Shown: positions 56,109 through 64,000 of the stretch, piece after piece | Position numbering within the stretch: position 1 is the stretch's first letter | How the letters are laid out: each line of letters begins with the position of its first letter | Origin: Ligilactobacillus pabuli | GTDB lineage: Bacteria > Bacillota > Bacilli > Lactobacillales > Lactobacillaceae | Direction: 5' to 3' | Length of the DNA: 64,000 nucleotides | NCBI RefSeq assembly: GCF_022836475.1 | Contig: NZ_BQXH01000001.1 | Location: 152,220-216,219, forward strand | Program-made: the position numbers and the translations under genes | The notes under the pieces: generated by a model | Told to the model about the DNA's origin: nothing | Seen by the model: the letters and a program-made list of their open reading frames with translations, nothing else | Databases searched by the model: none

Positions 56109-57920
56109 TTGCAAAAACAACAAACCGTTGAAGCCGGCGTTGCGATGATGAAAGTTTTAGAATCTTGGGGGGTTAAGCATGTCTATGGTTATCCTGGTGG
56201 TTCAATCAGTTCCACTTTGCATGCCTTAGAAGTTGAAAAAGAAAACATCACTTATGTTCAAGTACGTCATGAACAAGTTGGTGCTTTAGCCGCTGTTGGT
56301 CATGCTAAAGCTACTGGTAAAATTGGTGTTACTTTTGGTTCAGCTGGCCCTGGTGCCGTTAACTTGTTAAACGGCCTCTATGATGCTAAAGAAGATAACG
56401 TTCCTGTTCTAGCTATTGTTGGACAAGTTCCTCGTTCAAACATGAACTACGACTACTTCCAAGAATTCCCAGAAACACCAATGTTTAGCGACGTCGCTGA
56501 CTACAACCGTGTTGTTATGACACCAGAAAGCTTGCCATATGTTGTTGACAAAGCTATCCGTGAAGCATACAAGAATAACGGTGTCTCAGTTGTTGTTATC
56601 CCTAATGATATTGGCTTTGTTGAAATTGAAGACGTACCATTTTCTTCAGCTCAATTAACAGACGAAAAAGCTGCTCCACAACCTGAAGCAACTGACGAAG
56701 AAGTTAAGCATTTACTTGACATGATCAAAGATGCTAAACGCCCTGTCTTCCACGTTGGCTCTGGTATCAAGGATAACCAAGATAAATTACAAAAATTAGC
56801 CGAAAAATTACAAATTCCTGTTGTTATTACAGGTCTTGCTAAGGGTAAAGTTGACGATCACTTCGAAGGTAACATGGGTACATCTAACCGTGCCGCATCA
56901 AAAGCTGCTGACGAAGTCTTCGGTACAGCTGACTTGGTAATTGCATTGGGTGCTAACTTCCCATTTGCTAACTTAGTTTACCGGACACATGAATTCAAGT
57001 TCGTTCAAATTGATAACGACAAATCTAAATTTGGCCGTCATCATTACCTTGACTTCAGTATCTGGTCAGATTCTGGCAAATTCTTGGACAAAGCTCTTGA
57101 ATTAAGTGAACAACAACCAGAATCAGCTTACTACCAAGCTGCTAAAGAAGATATGAAAGACTGGAGAGCTTACCTTGACAGTTTGATGAACAAAACTGAA
57201 GGTGCTCCTGAATACGAAGAAGTTTACCGTGAAATCAACCGGATTGCTGAAGACGATGCCCTCTTCTCAGTTGATGTTGGTGATAACATCATTAACAGTT
57301 TCCGTTTCTTAGACATGAAGCGTGGACAAAAGATGACAATTTCAGCATTGTTTGCAACAATGGGTTACGGCCTTCCAGGTGCGATTGCAGCTCAATTCGC
57401 TTACCCAGAACGTCAGGTCTTCAACATTGCTGGTGACGGTGCCTTCTCAATGGTTATGCAAGATCTTTTGACATTGAACAAGTACAACTTGCCTGTTATC
57501 AACGTTATTACTTCTAACCAATACCTTAGCTTCATCAAGTCAGAACAAGATGATTTGACAATGAACAACTTTGGTATCGATATTAAAGATGCTAAGTTTA
57601 AGGATATTGCTGAAGCAATGGGCGTTCATGGTATCGAAGTTAACGACGCTAAAGAATTACCTGCTGCTTTTGACGAAGCTGTTGCTACAACTAAAGCCGG
57701 CAAGCCTGTCTTGATCGACGTTAACATCACTGGCAAACGTGGTATTCCTGTTGAAGAATTACAATTCAAGATGGAAGACGGCAAGTTGGTTGAATACATC
57801 TCAGATGGTTATCAATTAGCTCATGGTTCACGTACAATGGATGAATTCTTTGCAGAATATGATGCTTCTGAATTGAAGCCATTCACATACTACTTGGACA
57901 AATATGGGGTTAAGTTCTAA
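56109..57920 (+). CDS. pox: Pyruvate oxidase
   Basis: Thiamine-diphosphate and FAD enzyme converting pyruvate, phosphate and oxygen to acetyl-phosphate, CO2 and hydrogen peroxide in aerobic lactic acid bacteria. 603 residues like L. plantarum Pox: YGYPGGSISS and VRHEQVGALAA (catalytic Glu) at the start, GSAGPGAVNLLNGLYDAKED, and the ThDP motif GDGAFSMVMQDLLTLNKY. TTG start at 56109 behind AAAGGA. Phosphate-dependent versus other subtypes is by similarity only. Codon use is strongly biased, suggesting high expression. Confidence 0.93.
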   Translation: MQKQQTVEAGVAMMKVLESWGVKHVYGYPGGSISSTLHALEVEKENITYVQVRHEQVGALAAVGHAKATGKIGVTFGSAGPGAVNLLNGLYDAKEDNVPVLAIVGQVPRSNMNYDYFQEFPETPMFSDVADYNRVVMTPESLPYVVDKAIREAYKNNGVSVVVIPNDIGFVEIEDVPFSSAQLTDEKAAPQPEATDEEVKHLLDMIKDAKRPVFHVGSGIKDNQDKLQKLAEKLQIPVVITGLAKGKVDDHFEGNMGTSNRAASKAADEVFGTADLVIALGANFPFANLVYRTHEFKFVQIDNDKSKFGRHHYLDFSIWSDSGKFLDKALELSEQQPESAYYQAAKEDMKDWRAYLDSLMNKTEGAPEYEEVYREINRIAEDDALFSVDVGDNIINSFRFLDMKRGQKMTISALFATMGYGLPGAIAAQFAYPERQVFNIAGDGAFSMVMQDLLTLNKYNLPVINVITSNQYLSFIKSEQDDLTMNNFGIDIKDAKFKDIAEAMGVHGIEVNDAKELPAAFDEAVATTKAGKPVLIDVNITGKRGIPVEELQFKMEDGKLVEYISDGYQLAHGSRTMDEFFAEYDASELKPFTYYLDKYGVKF

Positions 57921-57937
57921 GAACTAACCCACTAATT

Positions 57938-57970
57938 AAAATCACATCACTAGTTGATGTGATTTTTTTT
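57938..57970 (+). terminator. pox terminator
   Basis: AAAATCACATCA / TTGATGTGATTTTTTTT hairpin 18 bases after the stop. Confidence 0.9.
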
Positions 57971-58018
57971 ATGGTAAAATTGTAGGATAAACTAACTAAA
58001 TCGCAGAGGAATAAAAAA

Positions 58019-58603
58019 ATGGCCAAATTAGCAGTCTATTGCGGTGCCGCTTCAGGCTTCTCACCGCTTTTTGAACAAGCAACTAAACAACTCGGCAAGT
58101 GGATGGTGGAAAATAACTTAGAATTGATCTATGGCGGTGGCAAATATGGGTTAATGGGAACCCTCGCCCAAACGGTCAGTGATTACGGTGGAAAAGTTCA
58201 TGGAATCGTGCCAGAAGTCTTGTACGATCGTCAAATTACTTTTGACCGTTTAACCGATTTAAAGGTCGTCGGTGATATGTCAGAACGCAAAAAGGAAATG
58301 CTCGCCAGCGCAGATGCTTCGTTGGCCCTACCTGGCGGACCAGGAACATTAGAAGAAATTTCTCAAGCCTTTTCCTGGGCACGGATCGGTGAGAATCCGA
58401 CACCATCGATCATCTATAACGTCGCTAATTTTTACGCACCACTAGAACAAATGTATGATGCAATGGTGACGAATGGATTCTTAACTAAGGTTGACCGTCA
58501 AAAATTACTTTTTTCCGAATCGCTGCCGCAAATCCTTGCATTTATGCACGGCTATACTCCCCCAGAAATCAGAACTTATCAGACTAAAGATGCCAAGCAA
58601 TAA
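58019..58603 (+). CDS. LOG-family protein (TIGR00730)
   Basis: 194 residues with GGGKYGLMG (39-47) and PGGPGTLEE (105-113), the signature of the Lonely Guy family, phosphoribohydrolases that release free base from cytokinin-type nucleotides; in non-plant-associated bacteria the natural substrate is unclear. ATG after GAGGAA. Monocistronic between two terminators. Confidence 0.93.
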   Translation: MAKLAVYCGAASGFSPLFEQATKQLGKWMVENNLELIYGGGKYGLMGTLAQTVSDYGGKVHGIVPEVLYDRQITFDRLTDLKVVGDMSERKKEMLASADASLALPGGPGTLEEISQAFSWARIGENPTPSIIYNVANFYAPLEQMYDAMVTNGFLTKVDRQKLLFSESLPQILAFMHGYTPPEIRTYQTKDAKQ

Positions 58604-58613
58604 ATTAATTAAC

Positions 58614-58655
58614 AAAGGACGCTCATTCCAAGTTAATGGAGTAAGCGTCCTTTTT
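58614..58655 (+). terminator. LOG gene terminator
   Basis: AAAGGACGCT...ATTCC / GGAGT...AGCGTCCTTTTT stem. Confidence 0.85.
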
Positions 58656-58738
58656 AGTCTAAAATTCATGGAAAATTAGTTCATTTGGGTCATTTTTGGG
58701 GTCAACATTATTTGACACATAACCTCCGATTAACCTCG

Positions 58739-59578
58739 TTATTCAAACTCTTCGTACTCATTCGGGTCTTGTCCGTCAATTCGTCCATCCTGACGATTTA
58801 AGGTATTGATTGCCTTAACTTCATCCCCAGTTAATTCAAAATCAAAAACATCTAAGTTAGCTCGTTGATGATTTAAATTAGTTGATTTCGGTAGTGGAAC
58901 GATTCCACGTTGTAAATGCCATCTGAGTAAAATTTGCCCAGGATTTTTCTGATACTTTTCAGCCAATTTAACCACAATTGGTTCACTTAATGCTGAACTT
59001 CCACGACCTAATGGGCTCCATGCTTCAGTGACAATTCCGCGTTTGGCATTTTCCTGAACTCGTTCATCATTGACCCAGTACGGATGAATTTCGATCTGGT
59101 TTACTGAAGGTGTAACACCCGTTTCTTGAATGATACGGTCTAAATGTTCTGGTTCAAAGTTAGATACACCAATTGACTTGATCAAGCCTAATTTTTGCGC
59201 AGTGATCAAAGCTTGCCAAGCCTCAACATAAAGTTTACGTTTTGGTAATGGCCAGTGGATCAAGTACAAGTCAAAATAGTCTAGTCCCATCCGCGCCAAA
59301 GATTCTGTAATTGCGTTTAACGCATCATCATAATGATGGTATTTACCGGGAAGTTTTGATGAAACAAAAATTTGATCACGAGGCACGCCAGAATCACGAA
59401 TTGCTTTCCCAACGATACCTTCGTTGTCATAATTAGTGGCACTGTCGATTGAACGATATCCATCTTTAATGGCCGAAATGATTTGCTGGTAGCCCATTCC
59501 ACCACGTAATTGATAAGTTCCCAACCCAACTTTAGGCAGCTTGTAACCGTCGTTTAAAACTACTTCAGGTATTGTCAT
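58739..59578 (-). CDS. Aldo/keto reductase
   Basis: NADPH-dependent carbonyl reductase of 279 residues. The catalytic tetrad is complete: Asp45 and Tyr50 in SIDSATNYDNE, Lys75 in VSSKLPGK and His108 in YLIHWPLP; the cofactor motif PLPKSTNLNHQRAN is near the C-terminus. Looks like the diketogulonate/methylglyoxal-reductase-like AKR5 group, substrate unknown. AAAGGAGG before the ATG. Divergent from the GNAT gene, with a palindrome between them. Confidence 0.93.
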   Translation of the reverse strand: MTIPEVVLNDGYKLPKVGLGTYQLRGGMGYQQIISAIKDGYRSIDSATNYDNEGIVGKAIRDSGVPRDQIFVSSKLPGKYHHYDDALNAITESLARMGLDYFDLYLIHWPLPKRKLYVEAWQALITAQKLGLIKSIGVSNFEPEHLDRIIQETGVTPSVNQIEIHPYWVNDERVQENAKRGIVTEAWSPLGRGSSALSEPIVVKLAEKYQKNPGQILLRWHLQRGIVPLPKSTNLNHQRANLDVFDFELTGDEVKAINTLNRQDGRIDGQDPNEYEEFE

Positions 59579-59707
59579 TAATTTACTTCCTCCTTTGATA
59601 AGTTCCTGTAGTTACAGTATAACGCAAAATTGTATTAAAATAATGTAATCTGTTTGTTGTTTTTGCTTGGCTTTTTCCACTATAATAAAATTAACTAAAA
59701 ATTCAAT

Positions 59708-59722
59708 GTTGTATGATACAAC
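59708..59722. promoter_or_regulatory. Palindromic candidate operator between divergent genes
   Basis: GTTGTAT, one base, ATACAAC: perfect 15-bp inverted repeat in the aldo/keto reductase-GNAT gap. TTGTATTAA half-sites recur near 59630 and 59776, suggesting a repeated regulator site. Confidence 0.45.
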
Positions 59723-59812
59723 TATAACTTAATCATCAAACAATTTATCGCTTGAATGTCTGGATTCTATACGAAGTTGTATTAACCAACTAATTTAAAG
59801 GAGACCACCCTG

Positions 59813-60316
59813 ATGTCAATTAGCTTTAAACTCGCTCAGCAAAATGATTTACCCCGGATCGTTGAAATTTACAACCAAACTATCAGCTTAAAAAATATCA
59901 CTGCTGACATTAAACCCGTGACTGTCGCTGACCGTGAGGAATGGTTTGCAGCCTTTTCTCCAGATAAATACCCTCTTTGGGTCATGCAAGATGCCACTGC
60001 TCAACAAATTTTCGGCTGGGTCGGTCTCGAGGCCTTTTATGGTCGCGCTGCTTACCAACAAACTGCAGAAATTAGTATCTACATTGACCAAAATAGCCGT
60101 GGGCAACACATTGGCAGTCAGGCGTTTGCTTTTGTCGGCAGTCAATTGCCGCGTTTGAATCTGCATAACTTAGTCGGCTTTGTTTTCAAACAAAACCCAG
60201 CCAGCCTAGGCTTATTTAAAAAACAAGGCTTTTCTCAATGGGGATTCTTACCCCAGGTTGCCCAAATTGACGCAAACTACCTCGATTTAGTGATCGTTGG
60301 TAAACATTTTGACTAA
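59813..60316 (+). CDS. GNAT-family N-acetyltransferase
   Basis: 167 residues of the GNAT fold, close in layout to phosphinothricin-type acetyltransferases: N-terminal AQQNDLPRIVEIYNQTI, central EISIYIDQNSRGQHIGSQAF (acetyl-CoA motif A with R-G-x-x-I-G) and NPASLGLFKKQGF. Acceptor substrate unknown. AAAGGAGA before the ATG. Confidence 0.9.
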   Translation: MSISFKLAQQNDLPRIVEIYNQTISLKNITADIKPVTVADREEWFAAFSPDKYPLWVMQDATAQQIFGWVGLEAFYGRAAYQQTAEISIYIDQNSRGQHIGSQAFAFVGSQLPRLNLHNLVGFVFKQNPASLGLFKKQGFSQWGFLPQVAQIDANYLDLVIVGKHFD

Positions 60317-60356
60317 AAAAGATGAGTTCATCATTAGCGATGAACTCATCTTTTTT
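60315..60356. terminator. Bidirectional terminator
   Basis: AAAAAAGATGAGTTCATC / GATGAACTCATCTTTTTT, an 18-bp perfect stem between convergent GNAT and glyA genes. Confidence 0.92.
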
Positions 60357-60406
60357 AGCTAAATCAACCATCAAAGTATAAATAATGCTTGATTTGTTTT
60401 TTCTTT

Positions 60407-61669
60407 TTAATTAAATTCAACTGGAGCAAGCAAGTCGTCAATTGGATGTTGCGCAGTTAATTGATGGACCTCTGTTCTAATTTGGGCCAACGCATCAGCA
60501 TCATCATGGTTTTCAATCGCACGCACGATCAAGCGAGCAACCTGACGACAATCAGCTTCGTCAAAACCACGTGTTGTGATTGCTGGAGTTCCTAGTCTGA
60601 CACCTGAAGTCTTAAATGGACTTAATTTTTCAGCAGGAATGGCTTCCTTATTGGTTGTGATTGAAACAGAATCCAAAACTTCTTGAGCCTGCTTGCCATT
60701 TAAGTCAGTCTCAGACAAATCAATTGTCATCAAATGGTTATCAGTCCCACCAGAAACGACCCGAATATGCTCGGAAGAAGAAAATTCATCTGCCATTGCT
60801 TGGGCATTCTTAATGATCTGTGCCGCATATTCTTTAAACTCAGGTTGCAAGTCTTCGTGCAGCATCACTGCTTTAGCCGCCATCACGTGGTCTAATGGTC
60901 CACCCTGTGAACCTGGGAAAACTGCAGAATTGATTTGTTTAGCATATTTTTCTTTAGCTAAGATCATCCCGCCGCGTGGTCCACGTAAAGTCTTATGTGT
61001 CGTAGTAGTCACAACATCAGCGTATGGTACTGGACTAGGATGAAGCCCTGCAGCAACTAAGCCAGCAATGTGTGCCATATCTACTAATAAGTATGCACCT
61101 ACATCATCTGCAATTTCACGGAACTTCGCCCAGTCGATCACGCGACTGTATGCTGAGGCCCCAGCAACGATTAAATTAGGCTGGACATCGCGGGCAACTC
61201 GGAGAACTTCATCATAATCCAATAGTTCTGTTTCGGGATTCAAGCCATATGAAAATGACTGATATAATTTCCCACTGAAATTAACCTTAGCGCCGTGAGA
61301 AAGATGTCCTCCGGCATTTAAGTCCATCCCTAGGATTTTATCCCCCGGCTTCAAAAAGGCTGCATAGACCTCTTGGTTCGCCTGTGAGCCAGAGTGTGGC
61401 TGGACATTTACATATTCTGCGCCAAATAATTCTTTGGCTCGATCGATCGCCAGATTTTCCACAATATCAACGTACTCATTACCACCATAGTAACGTTTAC
61501 CTGGATAACCTTCTGAGTACTTGTTAGTTAAAACAGAACCCTGTGCTGCTCGAACTGCCGGTGAAACAATATTTTCCGACGCGATCAATTCAATATTATC
61601 TTGTTGTCTTTGTTGTTCGTTAGCAATTGCTTGCCATAATTCTGGATCTAAATTTTGATAATTAGACAA
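60407..61669 (-). CDS. glyA: Serine hydroxymethyltransferase
   Basis: PLP enzyme interconverting serine and glycine while charging tetrahydrofolate, the main one-carbon source. 420 residues; PLP lysine in [14 protein letters not shown], plus [13 protein letters not shown] and [11 protein letters not shown]. Start is TTG at 61669 behind AAAAGGGG. Convergent with GNAT, sharing a terminator. Confidence 0.97.
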   Translation of the reverse strand: MSNYQNLDPELWQAIANEQQRQQDNIELIASENIVSPAVRAAQGSVLTNKYSEGYPGKRYYGGNEYVDIVENLAIDRAKELFGAEYVNVQPHSGSQANQEVYAAFLKPGDKILGMDLNAGGHLSHGAKVNFSGKLYQSFSYGLNPETELLDYDEVLRVARDVQPNLIVAGASAYSRVIDWAKFREIADDVGAYLLVDMAHIAGLVAAGLHPSPVPYADVVTTTTHKTLRGPRGGMILAKEKYAKQINSAVFPGSQGGPLDHVMAAKAVMLHEDLQPEFKEYAAQIIKNAQAMADEFSSSEHIRVVSGGTDNHLMTIDLSETDLNGKQAQEVLDSVSITTNKEAIPAEKLSPFKTSGVRLGTPAITTRGFDEADCRQVARLIVRAIENHDDADALAQIRTEVHQLTAQHPIDDLLAPVEFN

Positions 61670-61728
61670 AATATCAGCCCCTTTTTTAATCTAAATACTA
61701 TCTTACCATGAAAAGTCCAAATAATTGC

Positions 61729-61760
61729 AAAAAAAGACAGGATAATTTTCCCGCCTTTTT
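61729..61760 (-). terminator. Terminator of the second pyruvate oxidase
   Basis: AAAAAGGCGGGA / TCCTGTCTTTTT stem with G-U/mismatch, then a T-run, about 110 bases after the stop and just before glyA. Confidence 0.65.
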
Positions 61761-61868
61761 GCTTAATATTTAAATTAACTGTTAGTTAAACGCTGACTGG
61801 CAAATGTGTTGAATAAGCAAACGGTCATCCCAAAAACCAAACAGTTAAATATTAACTAAAGTAATGTT

Positions 61869-63599
61869 TTAAAAGAAATGACGCATAATATCTTTGATTG
61901 GAGGCAACTTAGGCAACTGATGTTTCTTAGTCAGATACTGTGTCCCAAACTTAGTATAGCCCTTAGCTTCGTTAGCCACGATTTGGCCAGGAAGTGGAGC
62001 ATCATCAGCGACATAGGCATTGATCAAGACTGGACGGTCTTTAGACTTGTATGCCTTCTTTAAAGCCTGCGCAAATTCTTGCTTGTTAGTTACGGTGTAC
62101 CCAATTCCACCCGCAGCTTCAGCGAACTTCGCATAGTCCATGTCTGCCAAATCAATCGCATAATTCATTTGACCGGCTGATTGTTGTTCATATTGAATAA
62201 AGGCCAATTTACGGTTATTCAAAACAATATTGATCAGCGGCATCTTGTATTTCACAGCAGTAACGAAATCTTCCATCACCATCGCAAAGGCACCATCACC
62301 ATTAATTGAGATCACTTGACGATCTGGGTAAACTTGGGATGAAGCAATCGCAGCTGGTAAAGCACAGCCCATCGTTCCTAACCAGGCAGAAATCGTGTAT
62401 TGTTGATCACGGCCAACTGGCAAGTAACGTGAACTCCATGAAGTAGCAGTTCCGACATCAATTGCAAAAACCGCATCACGTGGCGCCGTCTTTTTAATTT
62501 GGTCAAATAAAACTTCTGGAGCCAATGGTGAACCTTTGAGGTCCTTTTTCTCTTCAACCCATGAATTCCAAGTTGCCATGCGTTTTTGACAGCTAGCAAG
62601 GAATTGTCCGTCTGAAGCTTGAATACCACTATTTAATAAGGCACTAACAACTTCACCCGCATCACCATGGATGGCAACATCAGCAGGGTAACGCTTATTC
62701 AAATGACTTGGTTCCAAGTTGATTTGAATACTCTTGGCACGTCCTGTTTCTGGCAAATAAGCTGTGTAAGGATAATTAGTCCCGACCATCACGATCAAGT
62801 CAGCTTCCTTCATGGCATGGTAAGCTGCTTTAGTCCCTAGCTTACCTACCTGACCTAATGAGTTAGGATGATCATCTGGGATAAATCCCTTGGCTGGTAA
62901 AGTTTGGACAAATGGAATCTTGTAAGTTTCCACGAAACGCTGCATGATCTCACCAGAATGCTTGATTCCTGTCCCAAATAAAGCAATTGGCTTTTTAGCA
63001 CGGTTCATCAATTCAACGGCTTCTTCAACTTCTGCCATTGGTACAACAGGTTTTTGCACCTTAAATGAATTAGCCGTTGGTTTAAATGCTGTCGCAAGCT
63101 TTTTCTGTGGGATGTCATCTGGAATTGTTAAAACAGCAACACCCTTCTTTTCATAAGCAGTCCGAATGGCTTCATCAACAGTTTCTGCCAAATGGTCAAC
63201 TGATGTAACTGAACGGTTATAAACCGCAACATCTTCAAATAATTGTGGTGTGTTAACTTCCTGGAAGTAACCAGTGTTCAATAAGTTTGATTCAACCTGG
63301 CCTAACAAAGCCAACACGGGTGCATGATCCATCTTAGCGTCATACAAGCCGTTTAGCATGTGAATGGCACCTGGACCACCAATTGACAAACAGACAGCTA
63401 ACTTATCCGTTAACTTAGCTTCAGCGGCGGCAGCTAAAGCCCCAACTTCTTCATGACGAACTTGAATGAACTTAATTTTATCTGACTGACGGCGGATTCC
63501 TTCAACAGTTGTGTCGATCGAATCACCAGGCAAACCATAAACGTGGTCAACACCCCAGGCAGTCAAAACATCTACTAATCTATCTGCTCCATTTTTCAT
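61869..63599 (-). CDS. Pyruvate oxidase (second paralogue)
   Basis: 576-residue ThDP/FAD enzyme of the same family as the gene at 56109 but clearly divergent: HVYGLPGDSIDTTVEGI, VRHEEVGALAAAAEAK (catalytic Glu), SIGGPGAIHMLNGLYDAK and GDGAFAMVMEDFVTAVKYK. About 25 residues shorter, ending at KDIMRHFF. Likely makes acetyl-phosphate and peroxide as well, though a pyruvate dehydrogenase (quinone) or related activity is possible. GGGAGAT precedes the ATG. Monocistronic. Confidence 0.9.
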   Translation of the reverse strand: MKNGADRLVDVLTAWGVDHVYGLPGDSIDTTVEGIRRQSDKIKFIQVRHEEVGALAAAAEAKLTDKLAVCLSIGGPGAIHMLNGLYDAKMDHAPVLALLGQVESNLLNTGYFQEVNTPQLFEDVAVYNRSVTSVDHLAETVDEAIRTAYEKKGVAVLTIPDDIPQKKLATAFKPTANSFKVQKPVVPMAEVEEAVELMNRAKKPIALFGTGIKHSGEIMQRFVETYKIPFVQTLPAKGFIPDDHPNSLGQVGKLGTKAAYHAMKEADLIVMVGTNYPYTAYLPETGRAKSIQINLEPSHLNKRYPADVAIHGDAGEVVSALLNSGIQASDGQFLASCQKRMATWNSWVEEKKDLKGSPLAPEVLFDQIKKTAPRDAVFAIDVGTATSWSSRYLPVGRDQQYTISAWLGTMGCALPAAIASSQVYPDRQVISINGDGAFAMVMEDFVTAVKYKMPLINIVLNNRKLAFIQYEQQSAGQMNYAIDLADMDYAKFAEAAGGIGYTVTNKQEFAQALKKAYKSKDRPVLINAYVADDAPLPGQIVANEAKGYTKFGTQYLTKKHQLPKLPPIKDIMRHFF

Positions 63600-63834
63600 T
63601 TTTTACAATCTCCCTGTTAAAAATTTACTAGGAACACAGTCCCTTTGTGTAAAATACTAGCGTAATTAAGAAGAAATGTTCCGTTTCAGAATATTTATCT
63701 TGGTTAACAGTCGTTGGTACTAATACTTGTACTTGAACAAGTCTGCATTTTATTGTGTAAAATATAGTTTACTCCAATTCTCTAACTTTTTCAAAGGGTT
63801 TTCAGAAAAATAATGCAAGAAAATGTAAAAAAGT
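63600..63834. other. Leader/promoter region of the second pyruvate oxidase
   Basis: AT-rich, no ORF supported. No consensus promoter or clear operator could be assigned with confidence, and the long palindrome of the first pyruvate oxidase is absent. Confidence 0.4.
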
Positions 63835-63867
63835 GCAAAAAAAAGAAGAAGCCTACACTTCTTCTTT
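63835..63867 (-). terminator. Terminator at the right edge
   Basis: AAAGAAGAAG / CTTCTTCTTT stem followed by TTTTTTTT on the minus strand, so a transcript enters from beyond the right end. A 38-codon frame open to the window edge stops at 63881, just before it, but two further hairpins (63905-63931, 63942-63962) make a coding reading uncertain. Confidence 0.7.
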
Positions 63868-64000
63868 CAACTAATCGAAATTATTTCGGGTCTAAACTTT
63901 TTAGTGTTGATGAGATGATCATCAGCACTATTTTTATACGTAAAAAGGACATCATTTGTCCTCTTGTGCTACGATTAAAGTGTCGAAGTCTAATCAAAGC

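Overview
The window reads as chromosomal DNA of a low-GC Gram-positive bacterium, most likely a member of the Lactobacillaceae. The evidence is the firmicute macromolecular-synthesis cluster (rpoD-dnaG-glyS-glyQ-recO-era-dgkA-ybeY-phoH-yqeY-rpsU), three tRNA-controlled T-box leaders, frequent TTG/GTG starts behind strong AGGAGG-type ribosome sites, a two-subunit glycyl-tRNA synthetase, and two pyruvate oxidases typical of aerotolerant lactic acid bacteria. Species cannot be fixed from the sequence alone.

Layout. 1-7.1 kb: a small DUF2929-type membrane protein, clpB (with a CtsR-like operator), an unknown gene behind an SOS box, pepT, a Nif3-like protein and trmK. 7.3-18.5 kb: the macromolecular-synthesis cluster, all on the minus strand, with a glycine T-box before glyQS. 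18.8-32.4 kb: ppsR, an RclA-like flavoprotein disulfide reductase, a teichoic-acid-type glycerophosphotransferase with a YitT membrane protein, hisS-aspS behind a T-box, a cell-wall amidase, an alpha/beta hydrolase whose nucleophile serine is replaced, dtd and rel. 32.4-45.7 kb: rsmE-prmA, a nucleoside hydrolase, a nitroreductase, greA, udk-mltG, pheST behind a Phe T-box, an HxlR/YodB-type regulator, an HD-domain protein and a TrmH-family methyltransferase. 45.7-48.1 kb: a gene-poor stretch with an SOS-controlled Y-family polymerase, two or three candidate small RNAs and tRNA-Ser(CGA).

48.2-51.6 kb is a decayed prophage next to tRNA-Ser. It keeps the 3' part of a portal gene, an intact MuF head-morphogenesis gene with a C-terminal extension that looks like a polymorphic-toxin module, a 58-codon gene translationally coupled to it (candidate immunity protein), two small phage genes, and a terminase large subunit whose C-terminus has been replaced by what looks like the tail end of a LysM endolysin. 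This MuF toxin/immunity arrangement is the most interesting system in the window. A serine-rich surface protein with a C-terminal membrane anchor follows.

53-64 kb: lepA, two pyruvate oxidases at either end of a block with a LOG-family protein, an aldo/keto reductase, a GNAT acetyltransferase and glyA. The first pyruvate oxidase has a 42-bp near-perfect palindrome overlapping its -35 box. No CRISPR array, rRNA gene or intact insertion sequence was seen.
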